DNA of 32,551 nt, from positions 1 through 32,551 of the forward strand of contig JAUHYI010000058.1 of assembly GCA_030426385.1 (NCBI GenBank). The letters run 5' to 3'. Below the pieces are notes generated by a model. It was given only the letters and a program-made list of their open reading frames with translations, searched no databases and was not told the DNA's origin. A program made the translations under genes and the position numbers. This document shows positions 24,505 through 32,551 of this stretch, in pieces. Source of the stretch: Phycisphaerae bacterium. Its GTDB lineage: Bacteria; Planctomycetota; Phycisphaerae; Phycisphaerales; Phycisphaeraceae. How positions within the stretch are numbered: the first letter of the stretch is position 1; each line of letters starts with the position of its first letter.

Positions 24505-25944
24505 TTAGTCATCACTTCCCAGGACGCGTACCGTCGTCGATAGATACAACGTCATCGGCGTCCGTGGATATACCATTTCGGCAAACACGGCCTGATACCC
24601 ACTCGCGGGCTCGGGCACCGATGCGACATACTGCCCAGACGCATCAGCTGAAACCAAGGTGGCGGTCCATACCGCATGACGAAAATCTCGCGTGGGTGAT
24701 GTCGCCGACCACAAACGCACCATCGTGACCGACTCGCCGGGATCAACCGACAAGCTCACGCCATCGCCAGCCGATTCATATTCCCATTGCAATTCGGGCA
24801 ACGGCTGTACGCCGGTTGTGTGGTAATGCAACGCACACACACCGCCGAGAACGCGCTGAAAATCCTTGGCCAAATCATGCCTGCCATTGGGGACGTAAAT
24901 CACATACTTCTTGCCCACCAAATCGTCCCAGTAAAGATTCATCGCATCCACGGTCCAGAACAAATCGTTGGTACCCAACATCAACAGCTTGGGTTGGGTC
25001 AACAAATCGCGATAGTGATACGGATCGACAATCCGACGCAATTCATCGCCTTGGGGTTCGCCCATGCGTTCGAGCACATTCAGTTCCGAATAGTCTGACA
25101 CACGTTCGGAATATTCACCCCAGGCATCGAATTGATGCTTGAGCTGATCTTTCAAATTCAACATATCAATCACCATCGGCCCCAACCCTTTCACGCGATC
25201 ATCCATCGCGGCCGTCAGCCACGTCGTCCAACCGCGCTTGGAGGCACCGATTACCGTGAATTCTTCGATCGGCAGCGGCAGTGATTCCACCGCGAATGCT
25301 TGCAGCGCATCCATTGCCCGCACCGCGCTTTTAACCATCGGCAACAACAACGGCCAATCCGTATCGCGTGTCGTCAAAAATTTATCAAACGTGTACGCGA
25401 TGATTTCATCTTCAACCAATCCATCAAAAATAGGTTGCTGCGGTACCTGCATCAAAATTGCGAACGGAGAACCCAACTGCTGGGCAAACCCAGCCAACAG
25501 AATTGCTTCTTTCGGATACCCGGTATTTTCCGGATCAATCGGCCCCGCATCGCGTGCTCGCCAACGACCACCTTCAATCAACAGCACCGCATCCGATTGA
25601 TTTTTCATGTTGTCGGGCAACACCAGAAACAAGCGATGACGCCATGGAATGTTTTTCCAAACTTGCGACGTCAACGCCAGCTCAACCATTTCACACGCGC
25701 CCAGTCGCGAGCGATGTCGAACTTGCCATTGAAAATTATCGTCAGGGCGATCGATGTAATCGCGCAGAACGTTGGCCCCCGCTTCACCGATCGTTGCTTT
25801 CACTTGGGCATGATCCGACGTGGCCACGGTTTGTCCGTGCAGCGAAACGCTTGCACACAGGACAACCAATCCGACCAACGCCAACCAACCCGCCTGTCCC
25901 ACGGATGCCGCAGGAACACAGTACCGAACACATACCTCACGCAT
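24505..25944 (-). CDS. PhoPQ-activated pathogenicity-related (PqaA-like) secreted alpha/beta-hydrolase-fold protein
   Basis: The protein has 479 residues with an N-terminal signal peptide (hydrophobic stretch WLALVGLVVLCASVSL, cleavage near residue 38). AGGAG lies 5 nt before the ATG. It matches the PhoPQ-related family: VIGASKRGWTTWLTAAMDDR with S235 at a nucleophile-elbow-like position, VIDMLNLKDQLKHQFDAWG, then LLMLGTNDLFWTVDAMNLYW and YVPNGRHDLAK as likely acid and histidine positions. The family name comes from Salmonella PqaA, but the enzymatic role is not established. In planctomycetes it often sits among carbohydrate genes. It is exported, so probably periplasmic. It is divergent from the TIM-barrel gene across a 546-bp spacer. 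Confidence 0.88.
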   Translation of the reverse strand: MREVCVRYCVPAASVGQAGWLALVGLVVLCASVSLHGQTVATSDHAQVKATIGEAGANVLRDYIDRPDDNFQWQVRHRSRLGACEMVELALTSQVWKNIPWRHRLFLVLPDNMKNQSDAVLLIEGGRWRARDAGPIDPENTGYPKEAILLAGFAQQLGSPFAILMQVPQQPIFDGLVEDEIIAYTFDKFLTTRDTDWPLLLPMVKSAVRAMDALQAFAVESLPLPIEEFTVIGASKRGWTTWLTAAMDDRVKGLGPMVIDMLNLKDQLKHQFDAWGEYSERVSDYSELNVLERMGEPQGDELRRIVDPYHYRDLLTQPKLLMLGTNDLFWTVDAMNLYWDDLVGKKYVIYVPNGRHDLAKDFQRVLGGVCALHYHTTGVQPLPELQWEYESAGDGVSLSVDPGESVTMVRLWSATSPTRDFRHAVWTATLVSADASGQYVASVPEPASGYQAVFAEMVYPRTPMTLYLSTTVRVLGSDD

Positions 25945-26490
25945 AGCAACTCCTATCTTGTATTAGTAACAACAACCGCCCCCCACAACTTCGCCAAACT
26001 ATCACTCAGGCTTACCTCCGGGTCACGCCCGGCACCCGACGAACCACCCACTCCACAAATGTACGACAACCAGCCCCCCCGCGTTACATGCCCACCAAAA
26101 TTTCAGACATTCGCACAATGGCCAGGCCATCGCAGCGTGCTACGGATGCTTCAAGCACCGTCTAAATCACTGTTGATTGCCAATCAACTCTATACGATTT
26201 CGCCCGCTATATCATCGCCTGAATTTCCCATCTGTCTCAACGGGTCAAACCACTCCACGTGGGATTACGCAAGGCCTTCGTTCGGCACTCAGAGCCGCCT
26301 CGAAAATCCGTAATTCAAAAGTTCCGTTTTTTGGAATATGTGATCCATAACCCCTTTTATCGCTCTGTCTGTTGCAGTATCATCAACCCCCTAAACTTGG
26401 CAACGTAGCCGGGTGGAATCAACACCAGAAGCATCAGATTCACCCGTGCCAAGGCGGGTTACTAAGACCGGATGCAAAGAGCAGTAAATC
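25945..26490. other. Long divergent intergenic region
   Basis: This 546-bp spacer has no supported gene. It contains the palindrome at 26172-26188, a short TTCC-GTTTTTT-GGAA repeat near 26321, and a weak ACCCG/CGGGT hairpin (26442-26459). AAAGAG just before the ATG at 26491 can serve as a ribosome site for the TIM-barrel gene. Confidence 0.6.
26172..26196. promoter_or_regulatory. 17-bp palindromic operator followed by a TATACG box
   Basis: GTTGATTGCCAATCAAC (26172-26188) has perfect 8-bp arms around one base. TATACG (26191-26196) follows directly and could be a plus-strand -10. The architecture fits repression of the plus-strand TIM-barrel gene by a LacI- or GntR-like dimer. Confidence 0.5.
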
Positions 26491-27723
26491 ATGCCACAGT
26501 CCGATCGTGAATTCATCATGCAGGTGCATGCCCCGCACACTATCCCACCATCCCTAACCCCTGATCAGTTTACTGCCGAGCTGGTCGAGCACTGGATTAC
26601 AAGATGCGCAGAGCTAGGCGTGACCACGATATTCTGGCACGTTAATTATGCAGGCAAAGCAACATTTCATAGCTCCGTCATGTCGCAAATGACACCACTG
26701 ACACCGCAATACTATTGGGAGCGTGGAATCGGCTCCGGTACTGTCCCCGCAGAATTGTTCACTCGTATTGCGGCTTGTCTCGATAAGTTTGACACGCTGG
26801 ATGTTGCTCTGGCTGCAGCAGAGAAACACGGGATCGCGCTCTACGCGTACCTCGATCTGTTCGATCAGTATTTTCCCGGCCTGGAAAACACCTTCTTCGA
26901 CGAAAACCCCGAGCTCTGGCTGCGTGGGCGAGTGCGAAGACGGCCCTCACAGATGTACAACGCGACGATACCTGAAGCTTATCAACGCATGGCGTACGAC
27001 GAAAAAGAATCCGCACAACCCGGCCACACGTGGTATCGCGGCATTCCCTCTTATGCCGAACTTGCCACACAAGAGCACTGGCTCGCATTTATCAAAGAAT
27101 TAATCGGGCGAGGTGTGAATGGATTTGCCTACAACTTTCTGAGTCATGCCCAGTCCGGATTTGGTAACACTTGGGGTGTTATCGATGGAAACGAAGGACC
27201 CGATTCTTTCGGCTTCAATCCGCCGGTGGTGGACGAGTATCGCAAGCGTTATGGCGTGAACATCCTCACCGAACCATTCGAATCGACAAAACTGTGCGAT
27301 TTGCAAGGCGAATTTTTTACAAAGTTCCTTAGGCGTATTCGTGAAACCATCGGACCCGATCGCAATTTGATTGCGGGGACGACACTTGATGGGGTGTGCG
27401 GCTATGGCGTAGACGGCGCTCAATTCCGAATGACGCTCAATTGGCGTCAATGGATTGACGAGGCCATCGCCGACGGCCTGATGGTTTATAGCCAAAACAA
27501 GACACCACCTGACATTGAACAGGCTGCGGATCTGCTTAAACACAAGTTAGATCAAGGACGCGTGTTTGTCTGGCGCAATATTGAGGGAAGCACACTCAAT
27601 CCCGGATACAACCCCGAACAGTTTGCGGACTATTGTCGGCAAATGGACCGAGCCTGTACTAACGCTATCGACGGTTACGGCATCAAAGAACTCGCAAAAA
27701 TTGGTTTGCCCGTCGAAGCGTAA
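26491..27723 (+). CDS. TIM-barrel glycoside-hydrolase-like protein (family 10-like / GHL type)
   Basis: The protein has 410 residues with no signal peptide. The N-terminal half alternates strand and helix like a (beta/alpha)8 barrel: WITRCAELGVTTIFWHVNYA, then KHGIALYAYLDLFDQYFPGL, then FFDENPELWLRGRVRRRPSQ. It continues with FIKELIGRGVNGFAYNFLSH and VDEYRKRYGVNIL, features shared with GHL10-like proteins of unknown specificity. A general acid/base pair is not assignable with certainty; candidates include D852-region acids in LDLFDQYF and E-rich ENPELW. AAAGAG lies 9 nt before the ATG. It is followed by a gene remnant and an SMP-30 lactonase gene on the same strand, which suggests a sugar-catabolic cluster. 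Confidence 0.72.
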   Translation: MPQSDREFIMQVHAPHTIPPSLTPDQFTAELVEHWITRCAELGVTTIFWHVNYAGKATFHSSVMSQMTPLTPQYYWERGIGSGTVPAELFTRIAACLDKFDTLDVALAAAEKHGIALYAYLDLFDQYFPGLENTFFDENPELWLRGRVRRRPSQMYNATIPEAYQRMAYDEKESAQPGHTWYRGIPSYAELATQEHWLAFIKELIGRGVNGFAYNFLSHAQSGFGNTWGVIDGNEGPDSFGFNPPVVDEYRKRYGVNILTEPFESTKLCDLQGEFFTKFLRRIRETIGPDRNLIAGTTLDGVCGYGVDGAQFRMTLNWRQWIDEAIADGLMVYSQNKTPPDIEQAADLLKHKLDQGRVFVWRNIEGSTLNPGYNPEQFADYCRQMDRACTNAIDGYGIKELAKIGLPVEA

Positions 27724-27805
27724 CCACTTTGACCAATCCATTCAGAAATATTTATATCGACACCAATGCCTTGTCGTTATCCAGGCCAGGAGATCGTGTA
27801 AATAA

Positions 27806-28077
27806 GTATATCAGTCTGATCATCGCTGCAATTGTTCACATCCCGCTGACGCCTTTGAAGCGGTAGGCGAGACACTGGCCAGCTACAAAGAACAAGGCGA
27901 AGCGGGATGGCGACCACACACCAACCAACGCGTGACTTATGCCAAAAATTTCAGAGATTTTAACTTGAGGGGTACAAATACTTGCTGGTGAGTGAACACA
28001 ACGTGCGGCTTGGCGATGAACTGTATCGAATATCAACCCCACGCATTCATAGATTGCACCTCACGCTGAAGAAGTGA
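27806..28077 (+). pseudogene. Frameshifted gene remnant of about 90 residues, family unknown
   Basis: One frame (27806 to about 27963) reads ADAFEAVGETLASYKEQGEA, then GWRPHTNQRVTYAKNFRDFNL. It stops soon after, while the next frame from 27964 reads LEGYKYLLVSEHNVRLGDEL, then YRISTPRIHRLHLTLKK and TGA at 28075-28077. The two join smoothly near 27961-27975, as expected from a single small indel in a once-continuous gene end. There is no start codon context. I do not recognise the protein. It could be a random open stretch, but the residue composition is protein-like. Confidence 0.35.
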
Positions 28078-28232
28078 TTAACCGGCCGAAATGCGGCTAT
28101 GGCACCAGCCTCATACTGATCTTTCGGCTTTGTACCAGCGGACATTGCCCCGCACCTCCGTCGGTGGAAGCCTTGTTGCAATTGGCTTAATCGTTGATCA
28201 ATATTTAATCCCATCGTGCCTGACAAATGTCT

Positions 28233-28244
28233 CACTATATAGTG
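28233..28244. promoter_or_regulatory. Palindrome upstream of the SMP-30 gene
   Basis: CACTATATAGTG is a perfect 12-bp palindrome 98 bp before the SMP-30 start. It is a possible operator or part of a promoter. No matching -35 is placed correctly. Confidence 0.3.
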
Positions 28245-28342
28245 GTATGCCATCATCATGGAGATCTTTGGCGAGGCCCCCGGCTCCGCGCAGAAATCGA
28301 CGACTCCTAGAAACGACACCAAAATTTCGAAAGATTAACACC

Positions 28343-29233
28343 ATGGCCGTCAAGCAACACGATTCGAAAATTCTCTTCCAGATGGAAATGCAATTGGGCG
28401 AAGGCGCGTTCTGGGACAGTCAACACAACATCCTCTATTGGATCGATATTCTTGGCTCTCGCCTATACGCCCACTCCCCGGCCAACGGCACGCAGCGCAA
28501 TTTCGACATGGGCCAATTCATCGGCACCGTCGTCACGCGAAAGTCCGGCGGACTGGTCGTCGCCCTCGAACATGGCTTTGCCTTTTTCAATCCCGACACA
28601 AATGAAATCACCCCGATCGTCGATCCCGAATCAGACCAGCCGTTAAATCGTTTCAACGATGGTAAGTGTGATCCAGCGGGACGCTTCTGGGCAGGAACCA
28701 TCCGCAAAAACGAAGGCGAAGACGGACAAGCCGCGCTCTATCGATTAGATGCCGACCATCGCGCCCACCAGATGCTCACCGACGTCACCATATCCAACGG
28801 CATCGTATGGTCAAGCGATCACAAAACCATGTATTACATCGACACGATGACCCAACGGGTCGATGCCTTCGACTATGACCTGCAAACCGGCGCGATTGCA
28901 AACCGCCGCACAGCCATCACCGTGGCACCTGAACTTGGATATCCTGATGGCATGTCAATCGACAACAACGACAACCTATGGATAGCCATGTGGGGCGGTC
29001 ACCAGGTCTGTCAGTTTGATCCCCGCAAGGGCGAACACCAGTGTTCCATTCACGTGCCTGCGAAAAACGTCACCTCATGCGCATTCGGCGGCCCCAATCT
29101 CGAGCAACTCTACATCACCACCGCACGCGTCGGCATAACTGATCAGGAATTGATCGACCAGCCTCTGGCAGGCAGTGTGTTTGTCGCTGAACCCCAAGCC
29201 GTCGGCGTCCCTTCGCATGCCTTTGCCGGTTGA
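28343..29233 (+). CDS. SMP-30/gluconolactonase family lactonase
   Basis: From the ATG at 28343 the protein has 296 residues, a normal family length. The frame is open for 84 more codons upstream but that part is unlike the family. It is a six-bladed propeller with the metal ligands E20 (LGEGAFWD), N152 (TISNGIVWSSD) and D202 (YPDGMSIDNNDNLWIA). RFNDGKCDPAGRFWAGT (103-119) is the signature substrate loop. It hydrolyses a sugar lactone to the acid, in the cytoplasm, as part of oxidative sugar catabolism. With the fucosidase across the gap, a fucono- or arabinono-lactone is an attractive but unproven substrate. No good Shine-Dalgarno sequence (CGAAAG only). Confidence 0.9.
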   Translation: MAVKQHDSKILFQMEMQLGEGAFWDSQHNILYWIDILGSRLYAHSPANGTQRNFDMGQFIGTVVTRKSGGLVVALEHGFAFFNPDTNEITPIVDPESDQPLNRFNDGKCDPAGRFWAGTIRKNEGEDGQAALYRLDADHRAHQMLTDVTISNGIVWSSDHKTMYYIDTMTQRVDAFDYDLQTGAIANRRTAITVAPELGYPDGMSIDNNDNLWIAMWGGHQVCQFDPRKGEHQCSIHVPAKNVTSCAFGGPNLEQLYITTARVGITDQELIDQPLAGSVFVAEPQAVGVPSHAFAG

Positions 29234-29284
29234 ATTTTCATCATCATTGAACGCCGTGGCACTGTTGAGCGACACGCCTCCCGC

Positions 29285-29362
29285 GTTAGCCGCCGCCTTT
29301 ATGGCAGCATGAATCGTGAGGCAAACACAAGCCATCGCGCCGCCATAAAGGCAGCGGCTAAC
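29285..29362. repeat. 78-bp element with 21-bp inverted-repeat ends
   Basis: The left arm (29285-29305, beginning GTTAGCCGC) and the right arm (29342-29362, ending GCGGCTAAC) are inverted copies matching at 20 of 21 positions, with a 36-nt loop. It lies between the convergent SMP-30 and fucosidase genes. A second hairpin, CGATGCG (29420-29426) / CGCATCG (29438-29444), lies in the same gap. It is either a MITE/REP-like mobile repeat or a bidirectional 3'-end structure. Confidence 0.6.
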
Positions 29363-29481
29363 TATTAAACCGCACGCGTGGTTTTTGTGGGATTGGCATT
29401 AAGCGACCAGACCGGATTGCGATGCGGTGACAAATTACGCATCGTGGCACACAGGACGGACCGCTTCACCGAAACCAACAT

Positions 29482-30792
29482 TCAATACTCAATATCTGAT
29501 GGGCACGGATCGTAGCGCGGATGCTCCACGCGCGGTACTCGCATGCCGCCGGTCATGTACAACGTCGGCGGCTCATCACATTCGATGGCTAACACTTGCG
29601 GCAAAGCATTCGGCGCACATTCAGGCAAACCGTTAAACGTCAAACGCGTTCCCGATTGCGTCATCGTTACGTCACGATCATCCTGCCCCAGCCAACGAAC
29701 CGACCTCGCGATACTTTCCAAGCCACCCATTGAAAACGAACAGCCGGGCCACCGCAATAAATGCAAATACAATGTGTGATCCCGAGCGGTGATCTGGCCA
29801 TGCAGGATAAAATCACTGCGATGATTGCCGCGCGTTAACGGATCCAGCGTCATCGGCTCGCTACCGTAAATTGATTCGCCGTTCGTTTCCATCCACTGCC
29901 CAACCTGTTCAAGCATACGCACGCTTGGCTCAGGAATACGCCCGCTTCCTTCGGGCCCCACGTTGATTAATAGATTGCCCGCACCCGCGGCAACCTTAAT
30001 GACCATAGCAATAACCTCGGCCGCCGATTTAAAATGACTATCGCCCGCATGGTAGCCCCAGCTATCGTTGTGCGTCATGCATGCTTCCCACGCTCGATAA
30101 GGCTGCGGCGCTGTGATATGACCCTCAGGCGTTGCAAAATCACCCGGCAAACCATTGCGGCCATTGAATAAAACGTGAGGCTGAATTGACCGCACCATGT
30201 CATTCATCGCTTGCGCCTGCCAACCCTCTGCATTGAACGGCCACCAGCCGTCGTACCACAGGCAATCGATAGGATCAAAACGTGTGACCAATTCGCGAAT
30301 ACGTTCATGGGTAAATTCAATGAACGCTTCATAAGCATCATCGCGTTCGAGCGCATCAACCGCATCGGGTTGATGTGTCCAATGGTTAAGGCTGTGATAC
30401 AAATGCACGCGTAACCCATGCCGTCGACATGCGGAAACAACTTCTTCAACCAGGTCGCGTTTCGCACCCATGCGAGCACTGCAAAACGGATTGACGTCGC
30501 TGTCATACAAGGCAAAGCCTTCGTGATGCATCGTGGTGAAACATAAATATTTCGCACCCGCCTGCACTGCCAATCGAGCCAAAGCGTCCGCATCGAAATC
30601 AACCGGATCAAATCGCTGGGCTAAACGCTGATATTTCTCGATTGGAATTTGCTCTTTATTCAGCACCCATTCACCTCGGCCGAGCATCGAATACAACCCC
30701 AGGTGCACGAACAGCCCCAGCCGCGCTTGCGCAAACTGGTCGAGATTCGTTTGATGATCCCGGCTTTGATGAACTTGGACTTGATGACTCAT
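29482..30792 (-). CDS. Alpha-L-fucosidase, GH29 family, cytoplasmic
   Basis: From the ATG at 30792 the protein has 436 residues. An upstream extension of 49 codons overlaps the Lrp gene and was rejected. Family motifs in order are ARLGLFVHLGLYSMLGRGEW (23-42), FTTMHHEGFALYDS (85-98) and CLWYDGWWPFN (177-187), with D181 as the nucleophile. GNLLINVGPEGSGRIPE follows, a typical GH29 loop. There is no signal peptide, so it likely acts on imported fuco-oligosaccharides. It releases L-fucose by a retaining mechanism. The acid/base residue is not conserved in the family and is not assigned. Only 22 bp separate it from the Lrp stop, so it may be co-transcribed with alanine dehydrogenase and Lrp. Confidence 0.9.
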   Translation of the reverse strand: MSHQVQVHQSRDHQTNLDQFAQARLGLFVHLGLYSMLGRGEWVLNKEQIPIEKYQRLAQRFDPVDFDADALARLAVQAGAKYLCFTTMHHEGFALYDSDVNPFCSARMGAKRDLVEEVVSACRRHGLRVHLYHSLNHWTHQPDAVDALERDDAYEAFIEFTHERIRELVTRFDPIDCLWYDGWWPFNAEGWQAQAMNDMVRSIQPHVLFNGRNGLPGDFATPEGHITAPQPYRAWEACMTHNDSWGYHAGDSHFKSAAEVIAMVIKVAAGAGNLLINVGPEGSGRIPEPSVRMLEQVGQWMETNGESIYGSEPMTLDPLTRGNHRSDFILHGQITARDHTLYLHLLRWPGCSFSMGGLESIARSVRWLGQDDRDVTMTQSGTRLTFNGLPECAPNALPQVLAIECDEPPTLYMTGGMRVPRVEHPRYDPCPSDIEY

Positions 30793-30814
30793 GGCTAGCG
30801 TACCGCCCCATCCC

Positions 30815-31276
30815 TCACACATATTTTTGATAGCTCTTGAGCAAGAGAAAACTTTCCGTTTTCGCAATGCCCTTGACCCGTGATAACGTTTCGGTGAGAA
30901 AACGCACCAGCCCCTGGTTGGACTCAACCAGCAATTCAACCATCAGGTCATATCGCCCCGACACGATTGACACCGACAATACGTGATCCAATTTGGCAAT
31001 CTCTTTGGCCTTGGCGTCCAGCAATTTCGCTTCCGCCACATTGACACCAATGATCGCCAACTGATGCGCACTGAGTATTTCCGGATCGATCTGACCACGC
31101 ACCACCAGCACACCGCTCTCCCGCAAACGCTGCACACGATTGCGAATCGTCCCTTCCGACACGCCTAGAGTTTTCGCAATACTGCTGTGGTTTTCATAAC
31201 CACCACGCAGAATCTCGACAATCTGCATATCCATCGCGTCGAGTTGGATGGCCTCAGTTGAGTTGGTCTTCGACAT
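30815..31276 (-). CDS. Lrp/AsnC family transcriptional regulator
   Basis: The protein has 153 residues. The N-terminal helix-turn-helix covers about 12-60 (LDAMDMQIVEILRGGYENHS, SIAKTLGVSEGTIRNRVQRL). The C-terminal alpha/beta ligand domain (RAM type) covers about 70-150 (LAIIGVNVAEAKL; VLSVSIVSGRYDLMVELLVE; VKGIAKTESFLLL). Its first 23 bases overlap the end of the alanine dehydrogenase gene, which implies translational coupling. In other bacteria an Lrp-type protein (AldR) activates alanine dehydrogenase in response to alanine, so the same pairing is expected here. It probably binds the repeats upstream of the dehydrogenase gene. Confidence 0.93.
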   Translation of the reverse strand: MSKTNSTEAIQLDAMDMQIVEILRGGYENHSSIAKTLGVSEGTIRNRVQRLRESGVLVVRGQIDPEILSAHQLAIIGVNVAEAKLLDAKAKEIAKLDHVLSVSIVSGRYDLMVELLVESNQGLVRFLTETLSRVKGIAKTESFLLLKSYQKYV

Positions 31277-32369
31277 TAAAATATTCTATATCAAACGCCT
31301 CGGCCACACCCGCGTGCGTGCATCGACCATGCATCGTATTAACCCCGCGTGCCAGGGATTTCTGCTCGCGGCATGCCTGGTCAACCCCTTTGTCGGCCAG
31401 CGCCAAACCATAGGGCAAGGTCACGCTCGTCAGCGCCAACGTCGAGGAAAGAGGCACCGCACCGGGCATGTTAGCCACGCAATAATGAATCACGCCATCA
31501 ACTTCATAAATCGGATCATTGTGCGTCGTGGCTCGCGTCGTTTCCAGACAACCACCCTGATCCACAGCCACATCCACAATCACCGCGCCTCGCTTCATGT
31601 GCTGCAAATGCGCTCGCTTGATTAACACGGGTGCTTTCTTGCCCGGCAATAACACCGCGGCAATGACCAGGTCACTCTCAGCAAGCACATCTTCCAGATT
31701 GCCCGGTGTGCTGAACAATGTTGTGATGCGACCAAAAAACAAGTCGTCGATATGTGCCAATCGCTCCGCATTCACATCCAACACGGTCACATTCGCACCC
31801 ATCCCCACAGCGATCTTCGCAGCATTAAGGCCCACCACACCACCGCCGATGATCCCCACATTACCCGCACGAATGCCCGGCACGCCACCGAGTAATACAC
31901 CACGTCCTCCATAGGTACGCTCCAAATATTTCGCACCTTCTTGAATGGACAATCGCCCCGCCACTTCGCTCATCGGTTTCAAGCATGGCAAGCGCCCGTC
32001 ATCACTCTGAATCGTCTCATAGGCCACGGACGTAATCTCGCGCTCCATCAAACTGCGCGTTAATGATTCGGAGGATGCCAGATGCAAGTACGTAAACAAC
32101 AACTGCCCCGGCCGCAGTTGCTCAACTTCAGACGCTTGCGGCTCTTTCACTTTCACAAGCATGTCGGCTTGGGCAAATACCTCCGCCGCAGTGGAAACCA
32201 TACGTCCACCCACCACTTCGTAGGCTTGGTCTTCGAACCCAGCTGACGTGCCGGCCCCCTGCTCGATCAACACCTCGTGACCATGCTGCACATAGGCCTT
32301 GACGCAAGCAGGCGTAAGCCCCACTCGATATTCCCGCGACTTGATTTCACGGACCGTGCCGATTTTCAT
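31254..32369 (-). CDS. ald: Alanine dehydrogenase, NAD-dependent
   Basis: The protein has 371 residues, the standard family length, from the ATG at 32369 (GGAG upstream). A 50-codon extension upstream was rejected as it covers the promoter. Expected residues are present: R15 (REYRVGLTP), K75 in LVKVKEP, H96 in TYLHLASSE, the Rossmann motif [20 protein letters not shown], and [13 protein letters not shown] with the active-site Asp. It interconverts L-alanine and pyruvate plus ammonia, as a hexamer in the cytoplasm. It is first in a likely operon with the overlapping Lrp gene and possibly the fucosidase gene. Confidence 0.96.
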   Translation of the reverse strand: MKIGTVREIKSREYRVGLTPACVKAYVQHGHEVLIEQGAGTSAGFEDQAYEVVGGRMVSTAAEVFAQADMLVKVKEPQASEVEQLRPGQLLFTYLHLASSESLTRSLMEREITSVAYETIQSDDGRLPCLKPMSEVAGRLSIQEGAKYLERTYGGRGVLLGGVPGIRAGNVGIIGGGVVGLNAAKIAVGMGANVTVLDVNAERLAHIDDLFFGRITTLFSTPGNLEDVLAESDLVIAAVLLPGKKAPVLIKRAHLQHMKRGAVIVDVAVDQGGCLETTRATTHNDPIYEVDGVIHYCVANMPGAVPLSSTLALTSVTLPYGLALADKGVDQACREQKSLARGVNTMHGRCTHAGVAEAFDIEYFNVEDQLN

Positions 32370-32410
32370 ACCGTAACTCCATAAGCGTAAGGCGAAACGC
32401 CACGGCGCCG

Positions 32411-32464
32411 ATAATATACGAAATTCGTAAATATTTTTGTAAAAATTGTGGTTTTTGTAAAAAT
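32411..32464 (-). promoter_or_regulatory. ald promoter with palindrome and tandem repeats
   Basis: A perfect palindrome TACGAAATTCGTA (32417-32429) is next to two identical copies of TTTTTGTAAAAAT (32434-32446 and 32452-32464), 18 bp apart. On the minus strand TATTAT (from 32416 to 32411) is a likely -10, and the TTTACA motifs in the repeats are -35 candidates with long spacing. AT-rich paired sites fit Lrp-type binding. Confidence 0.55.
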
Positions 32465-32528
32465 ATTCAATATTTCCACCCCATACCGCGGCATCACCGA
32501 CACGAACGATACCAAACAAATACGGCTG

Positions 32529-32551
32529 CCCCCCCCCCCCCCCCCCCCCCC
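32529..32551. other. Poly-C run at the window end, probable contig-end artefact
   Basis: Twenty-three consecutive C end the window abruptly after normal sequence. On the other strand this is poly-G, the typical false call of two-colour sequencers when signal is lost at a fragment end. It is probably not biological. Confidence 0.75.

Noticed and set aside
28091..28342. 84-codon extension of the SMP-30 protein
   Set aside because: Unlike the family; normal length is reached from 28343.
1..32551. CRISPR arrays, tRNA or rRNA genes, integrases, prophage
   Set aside because: No regularly spaced repeats, cloverleaf sequences, rRNA motifs or recombinase signatures were seen.

Overview
The window looks like a piece of a planctomycete chromosome, most likely class Phycisphaerae or a near relative. 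This rests on gene families, not on a marker gene. The clues are a type II pseudopilin with the [18 protein letters not shown] leader, a secreted autotransporter-strand-like protein ending in a VPEPASLGLIGLG PEP-CTERM sorting tail, three GntR/LacI chimeric regulators, a VWA membrane protein paired with a Gln-rich DUF4175-like protein, and many unrelated sugar-active enzymes. I found no rRNA, tRNA, CRISPR array, transposase or phage gene. The window ends in 23 consecutive C, which looks like a contig-end artefact.

Layout. 1-4580 (minus): a DUF4175-like membrane protein followed by a VWA/GATase-like membrane protein that runs off the left edge. 4902-5501 (plus): a small acidic membrane protein. 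5690-9493 (minus): GntR/LacI regulator, NAD-dependent epimerase-like enzyme, DapA-like aldolase, probably a sugar-acid catabolic unit. 9660-11720 (plus): threonine ammonia-lyase and an alpha/beta-hydrolase. 11898-15476 (minus): a second GntR/LacI regulator, a PEP-CTERM protein and a pseudopilin, divergent from a GH32/43-like beta-propeller protein (15768-17339, plus). 17725-21239 (minus): a PhyH-family dioxygenase and two tandem membrane desaturase-like paralogues, divergent from a third GntR/LacI regulator (21599-22807, plus), which is followed by a beta-helix protein (to 24356). 24505-25944 (minus): a PqaA-like protein. 26491-27723 and 28343-29233 (plus): a TIM-barrel glycoside-hydrolase-like protein and an SMP-30 lactonase, with a frameshifted gene remnant between them. 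29482-32369 (minus): alanine dehydrogenase, an overlapping Lrp-type regulator, and a GH29 alpha-L-fucosidase.

How it fits together. Most of the window is small, locally regulated cassettes for taking apart and metabolising algal or other complex polysaccharides (fucosidase, propeller, beta-helix, esterase, lactonase, aldolase/epimerase). Two amino-acid catabolic genes (threonine ammonia-lyase, alanine dehydrogenase) are mixed in. Each GntR/LacI chimera sits at a divergent promoter, and each of those regions has its own inverted-repeat operator candidate. All five gaps between convergent genes contain a hairpin or terminal-inverted-repeat element. The least explained parts are the PhyH plus twin-desaturase unit, a folded 112-nt element ahead of the beta-helix gene, and two short inverted-repeat elements resembling MITEs.
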